Source: Zingiber officinale
Taxonomy: Eukaryota; Streptophyta; Magnoliopsida; Zingiberales; Zingiberaceae
Direction of reading: 5' to 3'
Assembly: GCF_018446385.1 (NCBI RefSeq)
Contig: NC_055989.1
Span: 129,855,004-129,919,003, forward strand
Length of the DNA stretch: 64,000 bases
Positions 11,780 through 29,336 of this stretch are shown in pieces. Both the position numbers and the translations under genes were made by a program. Position 1 is the stretch's first letter. Each line of letters starts with the position of its first letter. The notes under the pieces were generated by a model, which had not been told where the DNA came from, did not search any database, and worked only from the letters and a program-made list of their open reading frames with translations.

Positions 11780-12275
11780 TTTTGCTAGTGAAGGATTCAC
11801 AAATTAAAAGAGTAAAGATAACTTAAATATTCATTTGGCCAGCATAACAATAAAAACCTTAAAACTATCATATTCGTTTTAAAACTATCATATTTGTTCA
11901 ATGCTTGGATTGATTGTATTAGAGTTTGGTTGTGAAAAGAAAATTCATTTTAGGGCTACAACAAAACTGAAGGTAGGTTCTGTTAATCCAGATAACTTTT
12001 TATCGAACTAGAGTTTTTGAGTGTTGAGATTAATGATTGATAATAAAAAAAACTCCTAAAAATTACAAGTTAACATCACTTGATATTCATAATTAAAGAT
12101 ATAGTGAGTGCTTGTGCAACTAAAACAATTAATGTTATTGTTAGAGATATTGGCGATTCATTGTTGATCTCTATTTCAGTTGATGAATCTTGTGATATTT
12201 CAAGAAAGGAACAAATACTAGTTTTTTTTTTGTTGGAACAAACAATCTATTGCCGGAGATTTTTGGAGATTTAGT
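11780..12275 (+). pseudogene. decayed hAT-type transposase-like gene, copy B: N-terminal DUF4371 part
   Basis: One frame at about 12040-12080 reads NYKLTS, and 12098-12220 reads IVSACATKTINVIVRDIGDS then SISVDESCDISRKEQILV, the DUF4371 core of TTF-type zinc-finger/hAT proteins. The gene is interrupted at about 12275 by some 2.35 kb of repeat DNA (with a solo LTR inside) and resumes at about 14630. It is clearly dead: frames change upstream and the interruption splits the core domain. Confidence 0.6.
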
Positions 12276-13112
12276 TGAATTTAAAATTACATAGAATTTA
12301 AATTCAACTTACAATAGAAATGACATGGGCGGATAATCTCAGGCTGCCAGCAGAGGCCGGTTTCTGCTACGTGCGCGAAGAGCGACAGATCAGACTCAGT
12401 CGTCGAGTGGCCAGATTTGTGTTACCAAGCCGAGCAGTCGAGAGCATAGAGTCCGATTGGACAGAGTAGCCGTCCAACCAGAGAGATCGACCGGGCAGTT
12501 GGTCGGACGGGCAGTTAGGTCGGTCTGGCAATATGGCCGAGCGGGCAGAAAGGCTGACCGGGCAGTACGGTCGGGCAGTAAGACCGATCGCGTGATATGG
12601 TCGGGTGGACGGACAAGCCTGACAAGAGGCAGGTCGAGCGAGCAGACAAGCCTGGTGCGAGGTAGGCAGGCTGGGCGGACAGACAGGTCTAGTGAGAGGC
12701 AGGCCGGCGCGGCGGGAAGCGACATGCCAGTCGAGTGAAGCGACGGGCTAGGCGTTTGGGCGAAGCGACATGCAGGGCGTTCGGGCGAAGCGACAGGCCA
12801 GGCGTTCGGGCGAAGCGACAGGCCGGGCGTTCAGGCGAAGCGACAGGCCGAGCGATCAGAGAAGTCGATCGGGTGGACGAAGAGACCTACCGAGCGAGTG
12901 GAGAGGTCGGTCGAGCGAAGGAGCCAACCGGGCGGACGAAGAGATCGGACGAGCTGATCGAGCCCTGCGAGAGTCGCAGTTTCCTTGAAACAGATTCGCC
13001 CCACCTCTGGTTGTGTTTCGAGACTTACTCGGGTCATCTGTTTCCCAAGATACAGTGGTTGACTGTGATTCCACCAAACACTAGTGGTCACGATGAACTG
13101 AGTGACACTCGA
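12276..13112. repeat. GC-rich insertion into the hAT-type gene, with a 25-bp minisatellite
   Basis: Composition changes abruptly from AT-rich to GC-rich at about 12320. From 12735 to 12850 four units of about 25 bp (GGCGTTCGGGCGAAGCGACA-like) stand in tandem; upstream are looser GGTCGGXXGGGCAG-type units. Long open frames on both strands come from this composition, are rich in Arg/Gly or Ser/Pro, and show no domain. Probably part of a repetitive element whose family I do not recognise. Confidence 0.5.
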
Positions 13113-13967
13113 TGTAGGTCCCTTTGGAGGCAGGTAAGAGGGGAGGGGTAAATTGTCCTGAAAAATAAATTCAACCTTTCTCGGATTTTCAAATAAATAG
13201 CACTTGTAATTAAAACAAAAGGAGACTAATAAAAAGAAAACAGACACAAAAGAGTTACTTGGTTTGCAATTAGAGGATTGCTAATCCAAGGAAAGTATGA
13301 CGCACTATCTGACGATCTCCTTCGGGCGGAGTAGTCTCTTTACAATGTTGACAGCACAAAAGAAAATGTAGAACTAAAAGAACTGGATAACAAGTGAGTT
13401 AATTGAATTGTGAAAATTAGTACTATATTTATAGCATTGTTCGGGGCGCTCCGAAGGGTTCCGGGCGCCCTGGGGGAGATAAAATTTTATCCCGGACGCG
13501 TCGGTTAGCGTCCACCTCATTCGTGATGAAATTAGGTTTCGGGCGCTTGGAACCCCAAAGTCAACTCCGATTGACTTTTTCGGTCGGGGTCCTCTGTTCC
13601 GTTTCAGCTCGTCTCGGTCCAGGTCTTCAGCTCCGGCTCCATTAGCTTAGGTGATCTCGGCCATTCGGAATATGGCTCACCCGAACCCAAGTTCCGGCCT
13701 TCTCCTCGAGCAGCCTTCCTCCCCCGTTTCTCGTCCCTCAAACGTCGCGTGCGTTCTTCTCGTCCACGGATATACTCTTCCGCGGTACCACATCCCTTGG
13801 ACGCACTGAGCCCGTCGGCTCTCTCCCGTGCCGTCCTTCTCGCTAACCTTGTCTTCCGCTCGACTTCCTGTGCTCCTAAGTTCCTGCACACTTAGACACA
13901 AGGGTTAAACCAAACATGACCTAACTCAACTTGTTTGATCACAGCAAAACACCTTAGAGTTCCAACA
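13113..13967 (-). mobile_element. solo LTR, SIRE/copia-like, with perfect 5-bp TSD
   Basis: Read on the minus strand it starts TGTTGGAAC at 13967 and ends GGGACCTACA at 13113. CTCGA directly flanks both sides (13108-13112 and 13968-13972), an exact 5-bp target-site duplication. It is the same family as the LTR at 648-1747. With no internal region on either side, it is a solo LTR. Open frames inside it carry no domain. Fossil, inserted into the GC-rich repeat that itself splits the hAT-type gene. Confidence 0.85.
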
Positions 13968-14629
13968 CTCGATTGCTATCACAGACACTCCGTCGAGCAG
14001 GAGTTGGAGGGTAACGAAGCTTCCGCCTCCTTATACAGGAGCTCAGATCTAACAGTAGCAAAAATATTTACGTGGTAAAATGTTGGTTGTTCCACTTGGG
14101 CAAATTTTGCTCCTACCAGTCCGGCATTCGTCGTGCGCATGTCGTGTCCGCACACGAGTCAATATGGTTTAGTGCAATCCTAGCCCTGAATTTGCACCCC
14201 ACCCTCTACGCACCCACGAGTGTGAGAGAGTCTCTCCCCACCTCTCCCCATGCTTTTGTTCACATTCTCAATGTATGTGAATCAATATAAACCAACCAAC
14301 ATGCCATGAAACTCCCAATGTGAGACTAAAGCCCCATTTACAATGGAACCTCTTTGCTCTTCCACCTCTTCTCTATACACATCACTTATATCCAACATTT
14401 TTTTGAGTTATGTGAATAGTAGTGGCGTGTAAATGTATGCTTTATTGGAATTGAATATGTTACTTGTACTATAACACTCCTATTGAAAATTATCATTGAT
14501 AAGATATTTTCTAAATATAATTTAAGTATGTCTAAGTTGAGAGGATAGAACTTTGATGGAACAAGTAATATGTAAGGTAAATTTAAAGGTCTTAAAATAC
14601 CCATTTTAAATGAGAGCCCGTGCCCATTT
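13968..14629. other. continuation of the repeat insertion, no gene recognised
   Basis: Unclassified sequence between the solo LTR and the point where homology to copy A resumes. CCGTCGAGCAGGAG-like text suggests that it belongs to the same element as 12276-13112. No RNA gene or coding domain seen. Confidence 0.4.
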
Positions 14630-15193
14630 TACATATATTGTTTTGCATATCAACTTCAACTAACTCTATAGTTGTGGCTAAGAAAAAATCTTCTGATTTC
14701 TAATTTCTATCGTATTATTGGTGATGTGGTAAATATTGTTAGATCATTTTGCAAACGCTCTGATCTTATTTAGGAGAAAAATTTAGATTTTATTATTGAG
14801 ACATAGGAGAAAGGTGATATTTAAAGTGGTTGGACACTTAATCAAGAAACTATCCTTCAACGTGCTGGAGATACACATTGAGAGTCATATTATAATTCTT
14901 TGATAAATTTGATTTTTATGTTCTCTGTTGTTAGTGATGTGCTTAAAATAATTTTAGAAGATGATTTTAGTTCTCCTGGTATAAGTATGCAAACACCGAC
15001 TCTAAAGTATGAGAAATGATGATTGATATTCATTTTTAGAAATAGTTAACTATTTTTCCAACAACATTATATTAATGTTCTCAAAATGGATGATATGCTT
15101 GTACATTAAGCACCACATGGCCATCCTCATCACAATCCACCAAAAGTGACAAGTTTGCATCATTATCATGTTGATATATTCTATGATGTTATT
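14630..15193 (+). pseudogene. decayed hAT-type gene, copy B: middle part
   Basis: Matches copy A from about 2285 onwards (TTTTACATATATTGTTTTGC in both). Frame pieces read SNFYRIIGDVVNIVRSFCKR and, near 14890-14960, SLINLIFMFSVVSDVLKI, the central part of the DUF4371/hAT protein. A deletion relative to copy A removes the block after the DFSSP region. Interrupted at 15193 by a solo LTR. Confidence 0.6.
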
Positions 15194-16268
15194 TGATCAT
15201 GTCCGGAATCTGAGTCAGATGTTAGCCGGATGAACTGTTGCGGGTGTTGACGGAGGGGCTACTAGAACACCCTTCTCGTATGCGCCTACAAGAATGGACT
15301 CCCACATGGCATTGACAGACGACGATGATTGAGCCAGCGGTACTTGAGCTCTACGCACACTCAGACAAGTACACAGAATGTTAGAAGCACGAAACTAGGG
15401 AAAAAGTCCTCTGAGCAGGCCCTCCGACGTTTAAGTCATGTACTTTTTCCCTAGAAGAACAGTGTATAAAAAAGAAAGAAAAGTATAAGTCAAGTGGGAA
15501 TGTGCGAGAGAGCGTACCTGCACAAGGGAAAGGACCTCCCTTTTTATATGACAGTGCATACCTTTGGAGGCTGACCGATGTAAGAGAATGTCGGATATCA
15601 GGACCTGTCTGGTGATGAACAACACGTGACATCCTCCTGTAGAGTAGAGGAAGGTTTCATTCGCAGGTGACCGCAGACCGTTGGAATATTCTCTGACATT
15701 CAACAGTTATTCTCTGACAGACGGTTATGATTCCCTGACTTGTTGTCGTGTAGCACCTTCTAAACCGACCTTTTGTCCCGACCGGGTATGAATATGGCAG
15801 CTCAGGCTGATATGTCGTGTATAACACCTGGTCTAAACCTTGAGGGGTCGAGAGCTATGGTGAGATCGTCCAAGACCCGACCAGGAGTTGGTTGACCGAG
15901 AGTTAACTTACTGAGAGAAACATGTTTGGATATAACCGAGCCGTGAGAACCCGATCAGTCAGATCCAGATCAAATATTACCCCGATCGCCCACCATGCCT
16001 TAGACCAGGGTGTCTCAGATCTGGGGTCCTGGTCTGTGAAAACTCGACTGGGAACCATGTTGCTGACGTCGTCACACGGTCCTACTTCTTCTTTCCTTAA
16101 CTGTTGACAGCCACGCCGTCTTGACCTTTGACTAACACGTCCTTTTGACTTCTGACTGTTACGTCCCCTTGACTTCTGACTGCTACTTTTTCTTGATTTC
16201 TGACTATCACGTCTCCTTAACTTCTGACTGCCTGACTTTATTTGACCCCACCATTATGCACCGTATCA
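15194..16268 (+). mobile_element. solo LTR, gypsy-like, 1075 bp, with perfect 5-bp TSD
   Basis: Starts TGATCATGTC and ends CCGTATCA. TTATT lies immediately on both sides (15189-15193 and 16269-16273), an exact 5-bp target-site duplication, and the paralogous copy A shows the corresponding uninterrupted sequence near 3005-3015. It has no internal region, hence a solo LTR. A related LTR-like unit lies at 56469-57414. Orientation is arbitrary. Confidence 0.85.
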
Positions 16269-16273
16269 TTATT

Positions 16274-16659
16274 GTTATGCAACTTCAATAATTAAATGAT
16301 CGTTTTTCTTAAGCAACTATGAAATTACTCCTCTATATAATTTATTTTTGTCCACAAAATTCTTTTTGATTTTTGATAAGAAAAAATTAATGCCACTAGT
16401 TGAATTTTATCTACAAGATTTGATCTCATCATACTTGATGATCAACTTGAAATTTATATATGTGATATGTGTTCTTACAAAATATTTTAAGGATTGAAAA
16501 ATCTTGATGATCTTTTAGATAAATTAATTATGTCAAAAAACAATATAGTATACCTGTTGGTTTATAAGTTTTTAACATTAATATTAATTCTACTTAGAGT
16601 GATTATTTTATTCTATGAGAATTATAAAAGATTAATTGAATGAGTGATAATTGAATTAA

Positions 16660-16662
<3 letters not shown>
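16274..16662 (+). pseudogene. decayed hAT-type gene, copy B: C-terminal part
   Basis: Collinear with copy A 3015-3430 (ATGCAACTTCAATAATTAAATGAT and downstream). The dimerisation signature is more eroded than in copy A: the stretch coding for VERLFSTM in copy A has suffered a deletion here. Ends in the AT microsatellite. Confidence 0.55.

Positions 16663-16665
<3 letters not shown>

Positions 16666-16717
<52 letters not shown>
16666..16717. repeat. (TA)n microsatellite
   Basis: About 52 bp of uninterrupted TA. Paralogous to the shorter run at 4075-4110. Confidence 0.9.
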
Positions 16718-16718
<1 letters not shown>

Positions 16719-16722
<4 letters not shown>

Positions 16723-17335
16723 GTTCAACGTTCCTCTTGTCCATTTTTTTTTTTTCCGCATGAATTTGTCAACATAACAATAAAGTGCAGATTATCCAGT
16801 CTACTCTTCACACCTCGACCACTGATCTTTTTCAAGCCCCTGCCAGCCAGATATTTTCCTGGATTTTTTTATTCATTTAATTAATTTCACAATCGGTTTT
16901 CCTTCAAACATATTAAATAGAAAACAGATTCCACGAATCCAGTGGCCGTAACTCTTTTTATCTAATTTTATTTTTTTTCCCTAAAAAAATAAAAGAAAGA
17001 ACACGGCCTACCTTCCATTATAAATAAGCAGCCAAAGGCTCCTGCGCCACAAATGTATGCCCAAAGCCTTTTTTTATTATTATTTGAAGCAAAATCTAGT
17101 AGTGCGAAAAAGGACGTACGCACTTTGGCTGCGTGGCAGAAAAGTGCAGCACTTTTCGCATCTAGTGGCCAGAAATCTCTCTCTATCCTGCCCAATTTCT
17201 GTGGCTCCAGATATTTCTTTTTACAGATATTTTTTTTATCGTTTGCCCTCCCAATTCAGCAATTTTTCGTGGCTGCAGATATTTTGGGGAGATATTTTAT
17301 TCTTCCATCTCCGTCAGCAATTTAATTCACCCTTA
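16719..17335. repeat. paralogous segment B (matches 4111-4376 and 7585-7915)
   Basis: Continuous counterpart of the two separated segments of copy A. The site GCCAAAGG at 17031-17038 is the empty target of the hAT-type element inserted in copy A. Confidence 0.75.
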
Positions 17336-18475
17336 TCTTAAGAGTTCTGCCCGGTTCCTCGTCATCACACGGCATTGCACTTTATTTTCTTGATCAATTT
17401 TTTTTTTATGTAACTTTAAATTGCATCGGCTAGAAAATGAAAATTTAAAAATTAAAAACAGACGCCTCAATTTAAAAGAAAGATGTTGTTTGTTTTATGT
17501 TTTTTTTTTGAAATTATAAATAATTTTATTTTAAAAATATCTTTTAATCCTGTACTATTGTAGTAATTAGGGCTTACACCGTTTAAAAATTATCTAGTAA
17601 CTATTAGAGACTGCAGCAGTTAGACAATAACTATTATTACTATTTTAAAATGATTTTCATTAATTTTAATTAATTTTGATAAAATTTAAATAATTTTAAT
17701 TAAATTGGGATATAATGATAATATTAAAAAATTTTAAATTCACCTTAAATATATTATAGCAGATATTAATAATTTTTATATATTATAGTAACTATTAAGT
17801 AATTTTTATATAATCTAACAGTTATAGATGATAACTGCTCCAATAACATCTAATTAAGAGGTATTTTGGAATAAAATAAGAGGTGGCTATGTTTTTTTTT
17901 GAAGAGGTTGAATTTATGATTTGTAATATTTGGGCGCGATTTGTACCAAAATAAAAAAAAAAAGAGTCAAAATCAGTCAAGATTGAACGAACCGTTATGA
18001 CGAATCAACTGCAGTTTTGACTTTAGCTCCCACCACGTTGAGAGACGCGTGTCGGAGTTCCAGTGGCGTGAAGCCGCCACCTGTGAGAAATCGAACCGGC
18101 GTGCGGGCCGCCGAATCACGTGCCTCCTCGCACATCGGCGCTACGTGGCGGAAAAGGAAAAGGAGCCGTCGTGGGTCCCACCGCCCTCCCAGCTACCGGC
18201 CGCTTGTTTTCAATCCGCTTCTCGTGGCCACGGAAATTTCGAGTCCGAGTAATTTGAGTGGCTCGCGAATATTTATGTTTTTTTTTTGTGTTAATTTTTT
18301 TTATTATTATTAATTGGGCGGATTTTATTTACTTATTTATTTGTAAAGTAACTGACGACGAGTGCTTAAGTTGTTTCCCGAACTGCTCTGGAAAAGGGCA
18401 GGAATCAAAGCGGACGACGAAGGAGGCGGCGAGGGTTTGCGATCCGATCTCTCAACCTTTCCGGAATCGAGATCG
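17336..18475 (+). promoter_or_regulatory. upstream region of the REVEILLE-type gene
   Basis: AT-rich DNA followed by a GC-rich block at 18020-18240. Two words are worth noting: AAAATATCT at 17534-17542, the exact evening element bound by RVE/LHY/CCA1-type MYBs, and a G-box core CACGTG at 18117-18122. Both are consistent with clock or light control, but short words occur by chance and neither is shown to act. Open frames across the GC-rich block have no domain and I treat them as leader or promoter. Confidence 0.5.
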
Positions 18476-21400
18476 ATGCAGGCGAAGGGGAGAAGCTGCG
18501 AAGGCCTGGGAGGAGGGAGAGGGAAAGGGAGACGGAGAGGGAAAAGTGGAGAGGTAGTTGCTACCGAGGAAGAGAAGGCAGATCAGGTACATAGATCACT
18601 GCCGCATAACTTTCGTTTCTTTTCCCCCCCTTATTTTTGATCGCCGTTTTTTAATTTAATTGATTTCTAGTTCGACGAGGGTGCTGAGTTTTTTTTAGTG
18701 ATTTTGGAGCATTGCTGTTGTTCTCTCGCTTGTTGTTGTGTTGTTGGATTGAATACTGTTGATGGAAATATTGGAGTCCAGTGACTTTGGGCTTCTGCAA
18801 CAGCGAATGGCCTGATTTGATCTGAATATTTCGGATAGCAGAAAATTATAAGAGCTAGGTTTTCAAACTGGTTCAGTTTGATAGGCTTCGATTGAAGTTT
18901 TTGGATTGAGCTTTGATATTTTTCATTTTGTTATGAATTTCTCATCTTTTTGTTTCTTTAATAAATATTTCTATTTTTTTTAATCGAGTTTAGAAGTGAT
19001 TAATCCTGGGCTGGTTGATTGTGTTTTTGTAATATTTTTTAAGAAAAATTGCACTAGAATAAAATGTTATTCTAGATATATCTTGTGTGAGATAGTTAAT
19101 TCTATCTATATATAACTATTTTGTCCTAATCTACATGGTCCAATATAGTTAAAATGACTCCAAGCCAATAATAGTTATAGATAGCTACTAAATTGTCGCC
19201 GAAATATTTATTATTGTGATTGTTAACAAATACAAATAAACCGATTATATAAAATTTATTGGAATACTACTTCTAAAAGCCTAATATGTTCTTAAGTATA
19301 TCTCTTTTTTATATTAATATAAATATGCCTAATAGATATGAGATATCTACTAAATTGTCGCCGAGATATTTATTATTGTGATTGTTTACAAACACAAATA
19401 AACCGATTATATAAAATTTATTGAATACTACTTCTAAAAGCCTAATATGTTCTTAAGTATATCTCTTTTTTTATATTAATATGCCTCTTTTTTATTATTG
19501 TGATTGTTAACAAATACCAATAAACCGATTATATAAAATTTATTGGATACTACTTCTAAAAGCCAATTATGTTCTTAAGCCTATATTAAGTAAATCAAAT
19601 TCGTGCAGAAAGGACAATTTTGAGGACAGCGATCTAAAATTAGTGGCAATCTATCTCTTTTCCTCCACAAATTGGATTGATTTTTAGAGGCAGAGGAAGT
19701 GCACAAAACCGAGTATTTGGATTTGTTTATCTAAATTCTCTCCTGATCTTGTGGCGAGGTGTCATAAAATGCATAAAAAACTAGCCCGTACTAGTCTCTC
19801 CGTCCCTTTTTTGATATACGGAAAATAACTCTGTAATTTGTGTGGCCACTATGACTATCAGAGATCTTAGCCAATATTTTTTCTATCTCAGTTCTTATCC
19901 ACTAATGCAAAATCTAATCAATTCCAAATCAGATTAAACTGCGAGCTCATCATCCTCTATATCTTACGAAGAAACTAGTTTTTCTTTGCAAAGAGAGAAG
20001 TTGTTATTAAGAAAGAGAGTGTTAGCAACAACGCTTACTCCAATGGTCATGCAGATGCAATTTAGATTTTTTTTTCCCTTCTTCTGTCTGTGTGTGTGTG
20101 TGATCCACTTTATTTGATGATTTGCTTTGAATTATCTTTTATATGTATAAGCATTTTTATCTGCATTAAATCTTATAAATGTTGCTCTGATTATGAGAGC
20201 AGAGAGGCTCATCCGTATCTGTTCTTTGTGAATTCCAGGAGAACTGTGTTCCGTCAATGACAATGAACGACATTAATCTTCCAAACAATCTACTTTTTGT
20301 TAATGTAAGATCATCTGCTGACCAGACTCACTCGGAGGATCTGGCAGTATCAGCATCAGATCCACTGATTAGGGTAATTTTCTCAGCTAAATGTTCAGAA
20401 TCAGGTGATGATTTTTCACTGCTCAAGTAGATTCTGAATGGATTGTTGTTCTTCATGCTCATTAGGTGAGGAAACCTTACACTATCACGAAGCATCGAGA
20501 GAAGTGGACCAAAGAAGAACATGAAAAGTTTTTGGAAGCTATTAAACTTTATGGCCGTGCTTGGCGTCGTATACAAGGTACTTCCCCGTTTGTATTGAAT
20601 TATCTTCCAATTGGCTCTAGATTTTCTTCTTTTTCCTGATTAAGAGTCTACATGCAGAACATATCGGCACAAAGACTGCCATTCAAATCCGAAGTCATGC
20701 ACAGAAGTTTTTCTCAAAGGTGTGCTATTATTTTTCCAATAATTTCTCTTCCATTATCTCATCACTGCTGTTGTTGCCTTTTCCCTTTAGATTTGCAATA
20801 AAATTCCTGATTTCACCTTCAAATCTAGGTCGACCGCAAAGCAGATACTGGAAAGTCGATTGACATACCTCCTCCGAGGCCAAAGCGAAAACCACTGCAT
20901 CCATATCCTCGTAAGCTAGGCCATGGGTGCACTGCTACTGTTCCAAATGCAAAGTCACCGGAGAACTCTTCCTTCACAATTCCTTCATTCTCCGAACAAG
21001 AGAGTGGATCACCAGTCTCAGTGCTGTCTTTATTCAGATCTGATACTTCTGGTTCATTCTTCTCAAAGACTCGAAGCATCTGTGCATCACCATCGTCAAC
21101 TGGGGTCGGTTTAGACCCGATGGACGTTTCAATGAGTGACTCAGAGAACGGATGTTGCTCCCCAACCTCATCAGCTTTGATAGACAACAAGATTTTAGTG
21201 TTGGGCCTGGAAACTAGCAGCTCAACTAAATTAGATGAAGCTATGCCGGTACATACATCAATCTCTCTGATAGATCTTTTCTAAGTCATTTCAAGAACAA
21301 GCTTTTATCAACGTTTAACTGTCATTACAGGGGCCCGACATGGATCCGAAGGATAGCAACACTTCAGTTGAAGCACAACCTACGAGCGTTAAACTCTTTG

Positions 21401-21984
21401 GAAGAACACTTCTCATCTCCAACTCTGGAAAAGCATGTTCCTCTAATGATCAGAAAACCAACATGGACACCCATATCCAAGCTCCATCGCTCGCGCACAT
21501 ATCACCCTGCGAAGCTTCATGCCGGCTCACAACAAGCAGTATTGCACCGGATGCCGCAGCACATTCTATGTGCCACTTTCTGGAGTTCCAATCTCAAGGT
21601 GTCCAAATGAACTCCAACGCCGAAGTATTTGCCCCAGTGCCCTTCTGGAGTTTTTTCGGAAGCAGACTATCTCCTCTCCCATTCACCACCACGCAACAAG
21701 ACATGAGGGCGAAAAGAAAGGCACCGCTGAACGCCACAGGACATCTAACTATGGAGAAAGAGAATTATAATACTGATACAAGCACAAGCTCAAGCTCAGC
21801 TTGGAATGAAACTGAAACCGCCATCGACGATGTCAATCGTTCTGTCGAAGGGCAAGGGGTTTCAGCATTGCAGGTGCACAGATGCAGCACCACCCGCAGA
21901 CTAAAGAGAAGCAAGTACTCGGCTTTCTCGCCTGTCGAAACAACAAACCAGTACATGAACAAGGAGCTCAGTGCCCTAACATAA
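18476..21984 (+). CDS. REVEILLE/LHY-type single-MYB transcription factor (RVE1-like)
   Basis: Nuclear DNA-binding protein of the LHY/CCA1/REVEILLE family, which binds evening-element DNA and links the clock to auxin and growth. Six exons fit in phase: 18476-18586, 20239-20373, 20466-20577, 20658-20719, 20829-21248 and 21331-21984, giving 497 codons. The MYB/SANT repeat is residues 83-140 ([26 protein letters not shown]) and ends with the family mark SHAQKFF (132-138). The proline block [18 protein letters not shown], typical of RVE1/2/7, follows directly. Exon 1 is open and in phase with exon 2, so I start at 18476; a start at 20257 in exon 2 (MTMNDIN) would remove 43 residues and cannot be excluded. 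The C-terminal half is Ser-rich and poorly conserved. All five introns are GT-AG. Intron 1 is long (1652 nt). Confidence 0.92.
19184..19582. repeat. three tandem units inside intron 1 of the RVE gene
   Basis: Blocks of about 162 and 122 bp repeat with few changes. GTGATTGTTAACAAA-like text occurs at 19216, 19378 and 19500, each followed by ACCGATTATATAAAATTTAT and ACTACTTCTAAAAGCC. No coding or RNA-gene character seen. Confidence 0.8.
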
Positions 21985-22127
21985 AAAAGTGAACAATAAC
22001 AGGGATTACTCACCTACTTCAGTAGATAGACATGCTAACCAGATGCTGTGCTGTAGGGAAAGAGTCTATGACTGTGTTCCTTTTTTTCGCATCTGTGATT
22101 AATTTTTTCTGGCGTATGCATCTGTCC

Positions 22128-22128
<1 letters not shown>

Positions 22129-22174
<46 letters not shown>
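22129..22174. repeat. (TTA)n microsatellite in the RVE 3' region
   Basis: About 15 TTA/ATT units, 145 bp after the RVE stop codon, probably within the 3' UTR. Confidence 0.9.
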
Positions 22175-23690
22175 GTTTTCACATTGCTGTTTGTAATTTA
22201 AGGATTATATTATGTTAGGCACTTGTGGCCTGCTGCTTGTACACATGCAACTTGCTGTGCTTTACTAAGAATTTGCTAAAGTGCTTACCACTTGAATTGC
22301 TGACATTGCAGAGAAGATGGAATTAGATCTTGTTTCGAAATTTTTAGGTTATCATGGATAATTTTAATTATATGATTATCAGATAATTATACAATCGGAA
22401 AAATATAATTAAAAGTTATTCGGTTCAATTTATATAATATAATAAAAATTTATTTATTTAAAAATTTTAATAAATAATTTAATTTAATATTGTATTATAT
22501 TATCTCAATTACAAAATCAATCTTACGTTTTTCTTTTTGGTTTTTTACTTTTGTTCCTGTGTTTTTTTACTTTTCATTTTTACATTTTTATGTGTTTTTT
22601 TTTTACTTTTTTCAATTTTTTTTTTACTAAAAAAAAATCGTTAACCTTCTAATCAAGAAAAATATCAATTTTTTAAAGTTTTTTTTATTTTGGATTGCAT
22701 GCCTTTTTTTTTTTTTTTTTTTTGACGTGTTGGACTATGGATTTTTGATGATATTCATTAATTACTCGATAATCATTAATTACCTAAATCAAATAAGATT
22801 TTTGATGATATTCTTAAATAGATAATTAAGATTATTAAGGATAACGCTTACTAAATCCACCCTTAGACCTGTATTTGATGCGATGGTTGAGGTTTTGCTA
22901 CGTAATTGATTATGATTTATCCCCGATCTATTTTTTTTATGAACTAAGAAATCTCATCTCAATTTAAAAGAGTGCAGATCTCCAAATAAATTACTAGAGC
23001 ATATCTCCAAATAAATTGCTCCAACCAACGGATAAAATATTATTGGTTTCGCCATTACCTGTCGCATTCGACCCTGTTTTAATTAGGGGAATTTCATTTT
23101 ACAGGGGGTTGTTTTGAAATTATCATCCTAGAATTTTAAAATTTAGATAATCAAAATGCTCCCTTTTATTTTGTTAAACTTTTATCATTTTACCTCTCTA
23201 CGTTTATATGTATTCAATAAAAAAATCAATCTTTTTTATAATTCAAATGTTTAGATCATACGACTAATTCAAAAGAGATAGTATTTTTCCTAATTTGCTT
23301 GTTGAAAAAATCTAAAATAATTTTATTTTTCTCTAATTCACTTGTCGACTAAACCTAAAATATAATTTATAATCTAAAATATAATTTGTGTATTCAAAAG
23401 TCATCTTTTAAAAATATTCATCTCATTTAAAAAAAATCAAATTATAAACACATGAGGCATGAGCTTGCTTTTATCATCGCAAACAGTGTGCTGGCAGACT
23501 GGCAGTTATTTGTCGCACATGATGTTGTCCTCGTTTGCTTATTACTTGTTACAAACAAAATTATTATCCAGAAAAACATTCATTAAAAAAATCTATTTAT
23601 ATTTCCAATTTTTTTTTAAAAAAAAATAAATACCAAACAAATCCAAAGGCAAAGCCATCAAATATGAAAATCCGCAAGGTGGCCGCCAAA
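22175..23690. other. AT-rich intergenic DNA between RVE and histone H4
   Basis: No gene, RNA or clear repeat end recognised; many T and A runs. Confidence 0.6.
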
Positions 23691-23694
23691 AGCG

Positions 23695-24214
<520 letters not shown>

Positions 24215-24526
24215 TACTTTCCTATTCTTTAGGGTTAGGGTTTGCACTAAGATGTAGCTCTTGAATCATGTAATCAAATATGTGAATGCGCTTTTTTCCT
24301 ATCAAGGATGCATTGCTCAACTCGTTTAAATTCCCTACAACTGTTCTTGTGAAAATGCATCAATCAAACAAGTAATGCTATAAAAGGGAAGAATTTGATG
24401 AAGAAACCGCTCTGTTCCACGAGCTTAAAGAGATCGTCAAACCGTAGATATGTACAACACTATTGTAGTATTAAAAGTATTAGAAATTGCTCGGATAAAT
24501 CTTATATCAACAATTAAGTAGGATCG

Positions 24527-29336
<4,810 letters not shown>

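Noticed and set aside
12735-13247. Two 138-codon open frames on opposite strands
   Set aside because: They run through the 25-bp GC-rich minisatellite and into the solo LTR; Arg/Gly or Ser/Pro-rich without domain.
20257-20259. ATG in RVE exon 2 as the only start
   Set aside because: Possible, but exon 1 is open and joins in phase with an upstream ATG at 18476, so the longer form is preferred; kept as an alternative in the RVE entry.
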